Source of the DNA: Diplolepis rosae
Taxonomy: Eukaryota; Arthropoda; Insecta; Hymenoptera; Diplolepididae
Assembly: GCA_030998225.1 (NCBI GenBank)
Contig: JAPYXD010000698.1
Coordinates: 10,643,001-10,707,000, forward strand
Direction of reading: 5' to 3'
DNA length: 64,000 bases
The position numbers and the translations under genes were made by a program. The notes under the pieces are model-generated. The model did no database searches and was not told the origin of the DNA. It worked only from the letters and a program-made list of their open reading frames with translations. Of this stretch, positions 34,801 to 47,109 are shown piece by piece. Positions within the stretch are counted from its first letter, which is position 1. Every line of letters begins with the position of its first letter.

Positions 34801-37800
34801 ATTTCTTGTGAAATCACCTACGGATAATTAGCCTGGCAATTTCGAACCGCCAATGGCTTTGTCGTAAATTGGCTTCAGAGATGTTCTTTTTCATGAAAAT
34901 GTTCGAAGAATTTCAGTCCACCGTGGCTTCCTATACGCAATTGACCGAGTCAGTAAGAGTACGTCGTAACGCGTAACGATGCCGTGTACTTTTCAACCTT
35001 AATGCCTCCTCTGAACATTCTATTGGCTCTTGCACGTTCCTCTCAAACATTGTTACAATTCCTCTATAAAGCTTTTAGATTAATTAATGACACATTCTCG
35101 AAAAGTAATAGAAACTTTAGAAGCGACATAAAACATTAATCTGATCTATTTTAATTGATTTTCACTTTTTAACACTTTGTCATTCATCTATAATTATGAA
35201 TTTGAAAAAACATCTGATAACATTTTAGAAAAAATATATTTTTACTCTTTTAGCAAGAAATTTAGATTTAAATTAATGTGATTCTGGAATCTGACGATTT
35301 TCCTCTGACTTAAATGAAACTTTGTTCAAAATTAAACGATTTCTAGTTTTCTCTCTCTTGGGTAAATCTCTACCGCAGAGTCTTCAAGCAAGGGTCAAAA
35401 TTGCGTTACACTAACTTGATTTCCACAATTGTCGCCAAGAGTTTGCCTCGTTAAAGTCTCGTACTCAAGGAGAGAAAATCAACAACTTGTTTCAAGACTC
35501 TTTCTCAGATGTTTCTTTAACATTCAAAACAGTATCATTGATTAATACCGTAAACAACAGGAGATAATAAAGTCACTACTACTCTGAGCGTAATCGATAA
35601 TCAAATTGAGAAAAAATTTTTTAAAAATATTTTCATGCAAAGGAAATTTTGGATCGTAAACTCTCTACGAAAATATGCGTTTTTATTTCATCATGTTTGA
35701 TCCTCTGTTATGTAAAATGTAATGAGTAAAATCCTCTTTACTAAAAACATACCAAGAAATGAATTCGGATTGCCAAAGAAGTATTTAATAAAGACTTTTA
35801 AAAAATATTCAGATTCCGATGAAAGAAACACTGAAATAAATAAAGTAACTTCAAAAATTTGTTACTTGTGATAATAAAACAATTTAGATTTAATTACATC
35901 AAAAAACCAAGGATATTTTTTTGACAAATGGCTTCCCATTTCAGAAAAAAAAATTGTATAAACCTTAGTAAATAAAATATCCATGCCATATGTGTGAACT
36001 TTACTTAATATAAGAATACAGTTTCCTATTTTAGTTTTAGTTATATTATTAGTAGATTATTTTTTATGAACAAATTTCCCAAAAATAATAGGATTTTAAT
36101 AAATGAGTTCTTATTTACCAGGAAAGAATATTTTCCACAAGTTTACTACATTATATTTTTTTAAATTACAATACTTTTAATTATAATAATAATTATTATT
36201 ATATACTGAAAAATAATTGCGAAGCAAACAACTTAAATAAGTCAAGTTATAGGAGTCAATAAATTATTTTTTATTTGTTTCCCTTGCATCAAAAAATGTG
36301 AAAAATATACGTATCAAAAGATTATTGTTTCCTGCCTAAATTTTTTTTCAACGCCTTTTATTGCTAGATTCAGTGAAATAAATTATAGTAGAATTTTAAT
36401 TAAATAAACTAGTTTCATAAGTTCATATCATATAGTATGTTTTTGAATTAAAAGTTCCTTGGAAACCAAAAAATAATGAGTAGTTGTAACTCATTTCCAG
36501 ATATAGGCAACAAGATGAGCGTCAGTAATTGTTATATCTCTTCATGTTAAAATGAACTTTGCAGTTATAATTTCCTTTTATTCAACGCGAGTATAGCGTA
36601 GCATTGGAGCTAACATGTACATCTAATTAATTCGCCGGCATGCTCATCACTCTTCCACTTATGGAGAGCACTGGGAGCTTTGTACTTTAACCCTCCTGCA
36701 CCGCGAAACATATACACAGTCGATTGTGCAAAGCGAAAACTTAGCTAATTAGACAAGGTTTGCACCTTTATGATTTGACGAAACTTCCGCAGAGCTATGA
36801 TATGAAAAAAACATACTTCCATGAACTTCAAATTTAAATAAAATTTTAATAAGCCAATTATCAATGCGAGGTTCAATCTGGAAACTAGTTTATACTGAAG
36901 GATTATAAGTAATTTTAATATTCAAAACGTTTTCTACTACTTGTTAAACGACAAATAATACCATTCTGTTATCAAAAATCGATAAATACGCTCAACTGTC
37001 AAGAATACTTGGAAACTCAAGACAAAAGCAATTAATACATACACTTTTTGCTTGCAAACATTTTGCTTTTTTTCAATTTCTATTAACTTTACTTTTTAGC
37101 GGTAAAATAAAACAAAAACTCGGAAAAATAAAAAAAAATTGAATTTCAATTAATTCTTGTCTTGCATCATATCTTCGGCTTTTTTGATCAAATACACACT
37201 TCTCCAAAATTGAAAATTCAAGTTTTTGGAGCAATTTCTTATAAGAACTTCCATGCGTATTTTTATACGATTCTTCAGAATAAAGAAATAATGTAAAGAA
37301 AATTCTGAAAACATTGACCTTGATTACAATATACGTGTACAATTGTTAAAGATACGTGAAAATCGAAAATTTTATTTTTTTCATGAACATTGAATAAATC
37401 TTAATACAAATTTTAATAGCCTTGAGTTGAAAATTCAAACAAAATTGAATTTGTGAAATGATGTTATTTTTTTAAAGAGATAAATGTTTCTCTTTGTGGA
37501 AATTTGCAAAAGGAATAATATATATTAATAAACGCAGACAAAGCACAGAATTACGAAAATGGAGAAAATTTACAACATTTCAACGGTATTCGTGAATGAG
37601 TAAACAAAATTTGACGTTCAAAGAATTTTCATTGAAAGTTCCAGTGCACATAACTACATATTACGCACGTTATAAACACTATGGTTTCAATTAATTCTTT
37701 TCATACCCTTATTTAAAATTTTCTTCCCTGCTACTTCAACTATTCAAGTTTATTTTAATCAAAATTTTTTTATCCTTTTATGTTAATAATTTTCATAAAT

Positions 37801-40260
37801 TTGAGGCCTAAAAATTATGAAAATTATTTAAGTTTATTTCGATTATTTTTATCTGCAATCAACAAATGTACACTTAAATGGAAGAAAAGACTAATTAAGT
37901 ACAATAATATGTACCTGCCCGCATTCGCTCTTATGTACTGAGATGTTTTTTTCCTTTTTGGTTTTTCACCATAAATCCGCAAAACAAGAACAGAGGTCCG
38001 CTATGAATTTCCCGTTGCCAAACTGGCAAAACATCACGCATAATTCTACGCCGGTATTTTACGCGCTTTGATGGAAAAACGATGCGAAATAGCGGCGCCT
38101 CTTTCAGGAAACTGAAATATGCTTCAGTCTGTTAGATCCTATGCTCGTTACTCGCCTGCCGGATGTGTTTAAAAAAAATTTCATCCTTTCTCGGGAACAC
38201 CTTCTCTTCAATTTTTAGTGCCGTATAAATGTGCGCATAACGTATCACTTTTTAAGGCATTGTTGTCGAAAAAAAAAAGAAAATCTTGTCTACAATTCCA
38301 AACTGTTCAACAGTAGTGGCAAAAATGTATTCTAAGAAGTGGACAAAAAATCGAAATTTTGTAGAAACCGAATCCAAAATTTTTACGGCTAAAAACAAAA
38401 AATAGGTATCGAAACTAAAATCAATTCAGTTTTCAGTCCTAGAAAAATTAAAGAATAAACTCAACTTGGAATTGATGAAATAATTGAAATTCAAATGGAA
38501 ATTCTCAGATGTGTCACCGTAATTTTCCAATTCAATCTTCATTGCTGGTAATAAAAAATCTCATAAGAAACTTTTGAGCGTTGGCTCGAAAGTTTCTTTG
38601 TGTTTTCTGTAGGCAAGTTGAACTGTTAATAATGTTGCTTATTGTATTAAAGGCGATTCTGGCACGCGCTCGATGGAGCACGCAGTGACGTATAAAAAGG
38701 TATTTCTTGGGACTGGCATTTTCAATTATAATTCTTTCCTTCTATTTAAGTTTTTCTCTCTCTGCAAGATAATCAACGTGAACAGCGTTCCTTCGTCTAC
38801 AACTGCAGACGGAATGCTAGATTACGAGAAAAAAACAACACAGCAGCAAACCTGGTAATATGGGAGATGCAATTTGTATGATTTTAACATTTTTTTTCTC
38901 ACTTTAAACGGCGAATTTAATCAGTTGTCTGAGATTTTCTTCTAAATAAAATACGACGAAAAGAACAAGAATAAAGTGATGTAGATAAATAAAATCTAAG
39001 ACAACTTTCAGGAAACTATATATGAATTTCATGGCCCATATATATATAAATTATTGAAATTGGAACATAAATTTTATTAATATAGACTTCAAAAAATAAT
39101 GGAAAATTGTTACATTTTCAAATCCGTAAACATTAAAGCCAAAAACTATGCAGCACTGAGGGTTATTTAATATAAATTCCGTACTTTATTTCATTTAAAC
39201 GTTATGAATATTTTTTTCCTTTTTGATAAAATTATATCCTCTTGTAAAGGCAAGAAAATGACACTAAAAATTTTAGAGTACAACACCATTGTTTCACGAA
39301 AAGCAATAAAAAAATACTAAGGCTTTACTTCGACACCTGCAGTGGCAGTTATTCTCGATGTAAAGCTGTAAATGTTCATTATTATTTTAAAAATCTGTCA
39401 CAAAGTTCTTCATTTGAGCAGAACGAAATGATACAATAAGATTTTAACGACGAATTGAATAATAAATTCGTAGTAAAAGCATTTTCATTGTATACTTTAC
39501 AAGCTTCAAGTGTAATTTTTAACATCAATTCCAGAATCGTAATAATTCTGGACATTCAGAGGACGACTTTTATTAGCAAGTACGTAAGTTTGAGACCGAT
39601 ATAAAGCTAAAATGTTAATATAAATTATACAAAGTAGACTTTTTAAATCAAAATATTTTTCATTCTGTAAAAATATTAATGTTACAAAAATGTTTAAAGA
39701 AACCCCGACCAATAGAAAAACTGCTATTGAATTTAAATATTTTCTGAATATTAAATTGCAAGGAACCAACGGTGAAAAATAATAGTAACATAATAATAAT
39801 TCAAAAATACAATATACAATAAAATACAGAAGTATTTGTGGTTATAAACGTTAGAGGCTTTAACTATCGCATCTATCATCCTGAAAATGACATTACATAA
39901 GATTCCTCCATCACTTGAATTAAATTTACTCAGAGAGATTGCGGAATTTCACAACTGCGCAAATGTGTCGAATTTGCCGAGATTTCACTGGAAATTGAGG
40001 TGTTGTGATAGAGCAGATACTCTTTTCTAAAATCATTCATTTTGTATGCAACGCACGTCCGTAAAAAGTATTTGCTAAAGTTATGTTATAGGTTTCGCGA
40101 AAATGGGGTATAACGACGTATAGTCTCGCCGACGACGGCGAATTAGGGTCGGAGTTATCTTTTATCGTTTATATGTTCACTAAACGTCTTGGTGCATAAA
40201 AAGAACGCTTTCATTTGAGGTTCTGATATTCACAAAAACTGCATATTTATATAAATTATT
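28820..40260. other. Long repeat-poor AT-rich interval, no gene seen
   Basis: Eleven kilobases without a convincing coding exon or a recognisable transposon, in sharp contrast to 1-27 kb. Scattered GC-richer islands occur (about 30,890-31,080; 33,640-33,900; 34,680-35,000; 36,590-36,780; 37,960-38,170). Short open frames here are low-complexity or lie in these islands. The interval would be intron of the gene starting at 27,795 if that model is right. Confidence 0.5.
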
Positions 40261-40271
40261 CTATTAATATT

Positions 40272-40365
40272 GTCGACCGGCAATCGAAAGACCTGGGCTC
40301 GAATCCCAGCGCAGTCGAAAGCGTCATTTTTTCCACAGAAAGATTTTCAAATTCTTTAAATATTA
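40272..40365 (+). repeat. tRNA-derived SINE-like fragment
   Basis: CTGGG-CTCGAAT-CCCAG (40,293-40,309) is a perfect tRNA-type T-arm, and GGCTCGAATCC fits the RNA polymerase III B box. It is followed by GTCATTTTTTCCACAGAAAG and ATTTTCAAATTCTTTAAAT, a tail shared with 17,310-17,345. No complete cloverleaf or A box can be built from the upstream bases, so this is not a tRNA gene. Confidence 0.5.
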
Positions 40366-40628
40366 TTATATATAAATTTATAAATTCTCAGGATTCTTTA
40401 AACTGCTGACATTAAAGTGTCAGTCCATTAAAACATTACCTACTTTTAAGTTTAAAAATAAATCAAATTTATATCACTACAAACCTAAAATCACATTAAC
40501 GTCCAAAGCAAAGTTCATTTGGGTCTAAAATTTGCTTGTTTTTGTTTCTGAGGGTTCGAATCTTTTCGTTTTTTTAGGAAGTTTCTAATTGCTTTAAATT
40601 GTTAATTCTACTTTCAAGTGTTTAAAAT

Positions 40629-40766
40629 TATTCAAATATTGTTGATGTTCTTAGTTGGCTTTAGGGTCCAGAAAAATGTAACTCAAAGTTTCATATTTTC
40701 AAACGTTTCGACTCAGATTGGAGTCCTTGCCTAAAGCCAACTAAGAACATCAACAATATTTGAATA
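40629..40766 (-). repeat. Perfect 37-bp inverted repeat with half hammerhead
   Basis: Arms 40,629-40,665 and 40,730-40,766 are identical inverted copies of 37 bases. Between them, on the minus strand, is GACTC-loop-GAGTC followed by GAAACGTTTG (40,702-40,726), which matches stem II and the 3' block of the hammerhead motifs elsewhere in the window. The 5' core CTGANGA is absent, replaced by the inverted-repeat arm. Confidence 0.6.
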
Positions 40767-40878
40767 TTAACACTAAGGGTCGATATAAGTCCTGTTTCAC
40801 TATTGTTTAAAATTATTATTCAAATATTAGAAAGCTATTTTGCAATGGGTGCTTGAGTAGATAAATCAAGTTTCATTG

Positions 40879-41259
40879 CACTGAGAAAAAAGATTTGATT
40901 GAATCAAAGAAAATAATTTGTTTGAACGACTTTCTTTGATTTAAAGAAATGATTTGTTTAAATGAAATAAAATTTGTTTGATTCAAACAAAATATCTTTA
41001 AACCAAATAAATATTTGTTTGAATCAAACAAATTTCTGCTTTAATCAAACAAATTATATCTTTGACCATATATCAAAGCATTAATTTATTTGTTTTAAAG
41101 AAAAGTTAATTTGATTCAAACAAATATTTATTTGGTTTAAAGATATTTTGTTTGAATCAAACAAATTTTGTTTCATTTAAACAAATCATTTCTTTAAATC
41201 AAAGAAAGTCGTTCAAACAAACTATTTTCTTTGATTCAATCAAATCTTTTTTCTCAGTG
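40879..41259. mobile_element. Intact foldback element with repeated units
   Basis: A nearly perfect palindrome of 381 bp, starting CACTGAGAAAAAAGATTTGA and ending TCAAATCTTTTTTCTCAGTG. Both arms consist of variants of a short unit around CAAACAAAT/ATTTGTTTG. It is noncoding. The interrupted relative lies at 18,158-19,265. From 41,260 to 43,300 no gene is recognised. Confidence 0.85.
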
Positions 41260-43399
41260 TGGTTAAGTCCAATCGGGTGACAATGAAATATTAGCTCGTC
41301 AGCTGTTCACGATAGCGCAAAATACAAGATAGCTGGCCACGAATCCAAAGGGTCTACCAAAGCACCATATATACTCACATATTTGCAAAATTGATGCGAT
41401 AACCAGCGCTTGTTTCTAGAGCATGATTGTCAGTCCACAAAGCAATAACGAAAGTAACCACCCATGAGAATGGGCAATGGTTTGCACGATGGCACTAAAC
41501 ACTTGTGTATATTACACTAAAACTGGGGATCATGAGAAGTTAAGGGAAAGGCGTAATACCAGAATCGAAATAGTTGCAGGGCTTATGCTACAGACCTGAA
41601 ATGGGAGTTGTTCTCCTTACGAGACGAGCAAGAGAGATTAGCAATGGAGCCAAAGTTTGCCCGAGATTAACGACTCGAATTCATCTGCTTAACTGCCGTA
41701 CTTGTCGCTATTTGGGGAAACCAAAAGATCTACTTCAACGGCCCATAATTATACTGCTTTCGCGGCGTACTTATGGTTGCGATTTGTCCCTATGATCAAG
41801 ATCGAGATGCCACAGCTGTACCACACGTAACTACGTTTTGCAATAGCTTTTGCGGGAATAGTTATACAAACTTTGGAAACGCTTCGAAATCTGTAACTGT
41901 TAACGGATGAATTCAAATTTCTCAATGGCTTGTAAACTAGTTGCAAACGGATCAACTTGTATATATCTTTTATACAAATTTTTATCTCGACCCAATTCCT
42001 AATTTAAGAAAATACTTTAAATATTTATTTTTCATTTTACATGAATTTGTTCTATTTATTTGGACAAGCAAAATATTTTTAATGTTTTGATTTAATCATA
42101 GAATTTGTTTGATCACAGTATATTTATTTAAACCAATTTTGAATTATATTTCAGTATAAAGATTATTGAAACAAAGTTTCAAAATTCTCTATAAATTACC
42201 TCAATTTGTTGTGAAAAGTGGATGTGTAAATAATCAGCAGAGGAGATAATCTAGAGTACTCGATGAATGATTTATTAAATGATATAGAGCATTTTAAAAT
42301 CCTAACAAGAATAAAAAGAGAATATTGTTCCGTCTATGACCCAGGAAGTTTATTTTTCCACCGCAAACTTTCATACCCGTTTAGTCAACGCATAAGCGTT
42401 ATTAATGATAATTCGTTATCGATGACACGACATATTACAAAGCGGTCATTTATCATATAAGGGAAGTGTTAAAAAGACTTCCGGTCGATTTGGCCCGCTT
42501 TAATTAACACATCTTTCATTCAAAAATGAAAAGAAGTTGGATAATAACAGGCAACAAATAATGTCATTAAAACGACTCATTCAGCAGACTGAAATAAACG
42601 ATAATATTAAATTAGAAAATTTATTTTTCATCAAATTATTCGGATTTAAATAAGAACATCTAAGTAAAAACTGAGATTCAAATATTGAAAAAATTTATAA
42701 AGCGAGTAGATCTTATTTTCTGGTGTACAGATGAGAAATGGTATCTTGTTTTTTCTTTTAAATTGCTTTACTAAGCTAGTATATTTGTTATTAAGGAGTA
42801 TATAATGTAGCCTTCTCAAGATTCCCAAAGAAAATATAATTTTAGTCCGCATTAAGAACATGACATGAGCACGTTCTGCAATTTCTTGTTATCGATTTTC
42901 CAACCGACTTAAAAAGAAAAGAAGTAGTAGTTTCCGGCAGTAGGCGAATTATAGATGGCTCAAAGAAATCCATTAAGCATTGCATAAAGAAAGCAAAAGT
43001 CGCACAGGAATGGATAGCAGTAAGCTGGATGCTTTTTATCGTTATGTCCAAGAACAAGAGTATAGTAGAACCGATATATAATAGGAACCATTTTTTTACG
43101 ATTATTCATAATTTAACCTAACGTCCATGGCATTTTAACTGAATTCATAATTTGCAAAGCTAGCAAAGATTTCGACTCACGTTTCTGAAGGATAAGATTC
43201 TAAAAGAAACGGATATTAAAAAGGTAAGAAAAATTGAGTCGGATATTTCGTCTAACTTTAACAGAAGCTTCTCGCTCTTAAAAAGAGTAGGCAATATTAC
43301 GTTTCATTAATTCACGATCTATTGAGAAAATATTTCGACATTATTTACATCCCAATTTGTTTATTAGAAATTTTTCAGTTCAAAGCCAGTATCACTCAC

Positions 43400-43799
43400 C
43401 GAAAATTGCAGCTCCTAAAACCTGATCACGAACCCTCTGCAATGAAGTACCTGGTCTTGAATTCTGGCTTCTAAGTAGCCTGGGTGATTCAGTCAACACT
43501 AAACGCCAATTGTAAACACTATCACACTCACACTGACGCTAAGGCCCTGAAAAAAAGTATTATCAATGAAATATTACCGTTACATTTATGCATACATGAA
43601 AATACAAAAATAATTAGAGAGCATTACTTACGTAAATTAATACGTTTACACACAGATTAAACACTGAAACACTGCAAAAATGTATGTTTTATGAAATTTC
43701 ACTTGAAAATTGTAGACAGAAATTAAAATTAAAATAATAGAATAAAAAACTACTCACCGAAAATAAAATCACTCACTCGTGTTCAAATGAAGAGAAACC
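43400..43799 (-). ncRNA. Three-exon noncoding cassette, unit 1
   Basis: On the minus strand three short exons have canonical borders: A 43,799-43,758 (42 nt; TTCTTGCAG|GG, TTCG|GTGAGT), B 43,671-43,632 (40 nt; TTTTTGCAG|TG, TTAC|GTAAGT) and C 43,546-43,400 (147 nt; TTTTTTCAG|GG, TTCG|GTGAGT). The introns are 86 and 85 nt. Exon A has stops in every frame, and the joined exons have no open frame, so it looks like part of a noncoding RNA or an untranslated leader. A diverged copy lies 900 bases upstream in transcription order. Its final donor implies at least one more exon further along the minus strand, not found. Confidence 0.5.
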
Positions 43800-44326
43800 C
43801 TGCAAGAATACTTCTTATGAAATTTTGTCTCAATATTGTATCATGAAAAAGGACTATTTTTAAAAGCATTATCATATTTTTAATTAATTTGAACTTTTAA
43901 TAAATTTTTATTAAAATGTTAATTATCTTTGAAGATAATGAACAATGTGGTTTTCGTTTCATTTTATAAAACAAAAGATAATTACGTGTCAGAAAGTGCA
44001 TTGAATAATTAAGTCTTAAACAATTCATCTTTAATATATTCAAGTAGGCGATACCTATTTATTTTCAAAATTCGAAAAAGTTAATTCACAATCTATTGTA
44101 AACTATCATTCCGAGGGATAAATTATAGAAAATGAAGAAAGTTAATTAATAAAAAAAGGAGAAAATATTTCGACATCATTAGAATCCAGAGAGATTCAAA
44201 TTTTTTGTTTTAGTCTTAAAAAGATATAGAAATAAGAGAGAAGGGAGGGACAAAGTTATCGTGGTTTTTGCTCATATCCCAATTTCGTTATTAGAAATTT
44301 TTCAGTTCAAAACAAGTATAACTCAC

Positions 44327-44732
44327 CGGAAATTGTAGCTCCTAAAACTTGATAGCAAATCCTCTACAATGAAATACATGGTTTTGAATCCTGGGTTTTA
44401 GGTATCCTGAGTAATTCAGGCAACACAGAACACCAATTGTAAATACTATCACACTCACGCTCACACTGACGCTAAGACCCTGAAAAAAAGTATTGCCAAT
44501 GAAATATTACCCTTACATTTATCGATAAATGAAAATACAAAAATAATTAGAGAGAATTACTTACGTAAATTAATACGTTTACACACAGATTAAACACTGA
44601 AACCCTGCAAAAATGTATGTTTTATGAAATTTCACTTGAAACTTGTAGACAGAAATAAAAATAAAAATAATAAAACAAAAAATTACTCACCGAAAATAAA
44701 ATCACTCACTCGCGTTCGAATGAAGAGAAACC
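44327..44732 (-). ncRNA. Three-exon noncoding cassette, unit 2
   Basis: This matches unit 1 exon by exon: A 44,732-44,691 (42 nt), B 44,604-44,565 (40 nt), C 44,479-44,327 (153 nt, six bases longer through an extra GTGAGC unit). All six splice junctions, branch-side pyrimidine tracts and intron lengths are kept despite base changes in both exons and introns. Exon C here is open for 46 codons in its first frame before a TAG, while the same frame in unit 1 stops after 15 codons, so coding use is not supported. The order in a transcript would be unit 2 then unit 1. Confidence 0.5.
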
Positions 44733-44769
44733 CTGCAACAATACTTCTTATGAAATGTTCCAAAATAAA

Positions 44770-46940
44770 GAGGAGATATAATTTAATAAAAGTAATATAA
44801 TTAAATACAATCATTTTCAATCTAAACTCTCACGATATTATTTCATTTTTCTAATATTAACTTCTGGTAAATCAATTAAAATTCAGATTATGATTTATTA
44901 TACATAATTATAATTTAAATGTTGCTAGAATATTGTTACATTTAAAAATGTCAAATTTATCCCTAAACCTAGAATTACCAATTTTATCTAGTTATTTCTG
45001 AATAAATTTATATAATTTTAGTTATGAAATAAACTCGCAATATTTTTAAATAATCTTTAGCTTTTCAGAAAAAAAATTATACATACTTCAAATTGCTTGT
45101 TTACGTTATCAAAAAATATGTTAGAAAATAAATTTTTATCAGTTATATGTATAAAAATAAATTCAAGTTTTAATAATGTGATAATTAACTAATATCTGTA
45201 AATTTGTCTTTAATATTATTTTGAGTTATTCTTTGAGTTTTTGTTGCTAAATGAATCTGAAGTTTATCGTCAAGTAGAGAAAATTTTGTAATTTGTGCGT
45301 AGATTTCAAAGTTGGTGCAACATTCTTACATTCGTAGAAAGAGAGCATGAATTCTAGGAACTGCAAATTCCAGGTTATGAATATTGTTTGAAAATCGTAC
45401 ACTTATCATTATTCCTAATATTATTTCTAATTCAAAATAAATGACAAAGAAATTCATCTATGGGAAACAAAACAATTCATGACTCTAAATTATATTAATC
45501 TTTCAGAATTCTCAGAAAAAAGCTACTTTTTACGATTCATTGTTGCGTTTTTGTTCATCTAACATTTCGTAATGATATGCTTTCGAAAATACGAACCTAT
45601 ATATTCCATGCAATCAGATGTTCTTATCTCACCAGTTTTTCCAAGAAATTTAATGGTTTTGAGTTTAATTTGTCATTAATAAGTCGAAATAATTGTAGAA
45701 ACTTCTTGAAGCGACGCCACTGTGTGAGCGAAAATGTCGATTACGTGGAGAAGAAGGCGGGAATCTGAATATTGTGTGGTATTATATCAACTGAATTCGA
45801 ATCGTTTAAATTTTCAACGTATCGAAAATAGTCGTTATCGTTAGTTTGGAAGATATGAAGTGAGTCCTTTATTGATGTTGGTTCGTTGGTTGACGAGGGC
45901 GCCTCCTCTTCTTCCTTACGTTCCTTACTTATCAATCCAGATATATTTATTCATTCCAATCGGATAATTTTGAAGATAATACTCGAGATTATTAAATTTT
46001 CTAGAGCGGATTTTGAATTACGCAAAAGACTTGTAACTTAAAGTGCTTTGTAAAACGTCGGTTGTGTTTATTTTTGGTGCTAATCTCGTCTCATTCAAAC
46101 GTTCGTTCAATTCTTTTTATTGTGTTATTCAGTTCGTCTTCTCAAAAATAAAATTACATTCGTGACTGATATTCAGTTTGTGAAAATGCAGTTTAGTGAT
46201 TATTTTTAATCTCGGGAGTGCGAAATGATTTTTAATCGCGTTTCAATGGTTTTAGTTCTGTAGGTTTTGTATAAGCTATTTTTAGGTTAGTTTCATTTTT
46301 TACCAAACCGGCGTTTTCAGTGTTGTTATTTTCCAGTTAAGGTATTAAGCGGTTGTGAAGTCATAAAAAAAAGTGAAGGTAATATCATTTTCATCCTATG
46401 AAATGTATAAAATATGTGTGTTAATATTATTAGAAGGTTATAATGAATAAGTTTAATTGATCGTAGATATAGGACTAATATTTTGTTTTTAATTCGTATT
46501 GATGTTTAACTACCTGTTTTGTGGGGCTAATCGTATTTAACAATAAGTCTTGAAGGAAATTAGGACAAACTTCATGATTATTTGCTTATATAGATAGTTT
46601 GGTATTGAAGGTCAAATTCAATTCATAAAGAAACAGGTATGAACTTAAGTATCTAAATATAATTCAAGAGATCTGGCTGTTTTAAGAAATTCAAATAATT
46701 TCTCTGGTAGATATTGAAGTTTTTACAAATTTATTGTGAAAAATATAATTATTTCAGCTTATATTATAAGTGACAAAATTAGAATATTCAAAATTTAATT
46801 GTAATTGGGGATATTATTACAAAATTTATAACTTTCTAATTATTTTGAAATTATTTTTCATAATAATTTATATTACTAACTCGTTACTTTTCAAAATTTT
46901 GCAGTACTTTTTTCAATTAAAGTTTATTTTCGAAGGTTAA
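44770..46940. other. No recognisable gene; possible leader region
   Basis: The first 1.3 kb are plain AT-rich DNA. From about 46,040 to 46,380 the sequence looks like a transcribed leader (mixed composition, several GT sites such as GTGAAG|GTAATA at 46,379) and lies upstream of the coding-like exon at 46,948. No exon border is certain. Confidence 0.25.
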
Positions 46941-46947
46941 ATTTACA

Positions 46948-47105
46948 ATGTTATCATTTTTCAGTGCAAAATTTGATCGTAGAAAGTTGGATAAGTCAGT
47001 GGAACTTCGTTTGTATTGTGTTATTGACAGGATACCAAAACAATTTTTAAGACATGGGATTTCGAAGGAAGTTGCTGGGGAGATAGCATTAAGACAGCAA
47101 ATAAG
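46948..47105 (+). CDS. Coding-like exon of unknown protein
   Basis: ATG in a favourable context (TTTACAATG) opens a frame that begins MLSFFSAKFDRRKLDKSVEL and includes RLYCVIDRIPK, FLRHGISKEVAGEIALRQQI, and reaches a donor AATAAG|GTATTT at 47,105. The peptide is charged, balanced and protein-like, unlike the low-complexity chance frames around it. An acceptor-like TTATCATTTTTCAG|TG at 46,964 lies inside the frame, so the same frame could instead be an internal exon starting at 46,965. If unspliced it would stop three codons later. I do not recognise the family. Its outgoing phase (two bases) does not join in frame to the segment at 61,435. Confidence 0.4.
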
Positions 47106-47109
47106 GTAT

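Noticed and set aside
38688..38730. TATAAAAAGG as a core promoter
   Set aside because: A good TATA-like match alone is expected by chance in AT-rich DNA; no initiator, leader or coding exon follows.
40272..40320. Functional tRNA gene
   Set aside because: The T-arm is perfect, but acceptor, D and anticodon arms cannot be folded.
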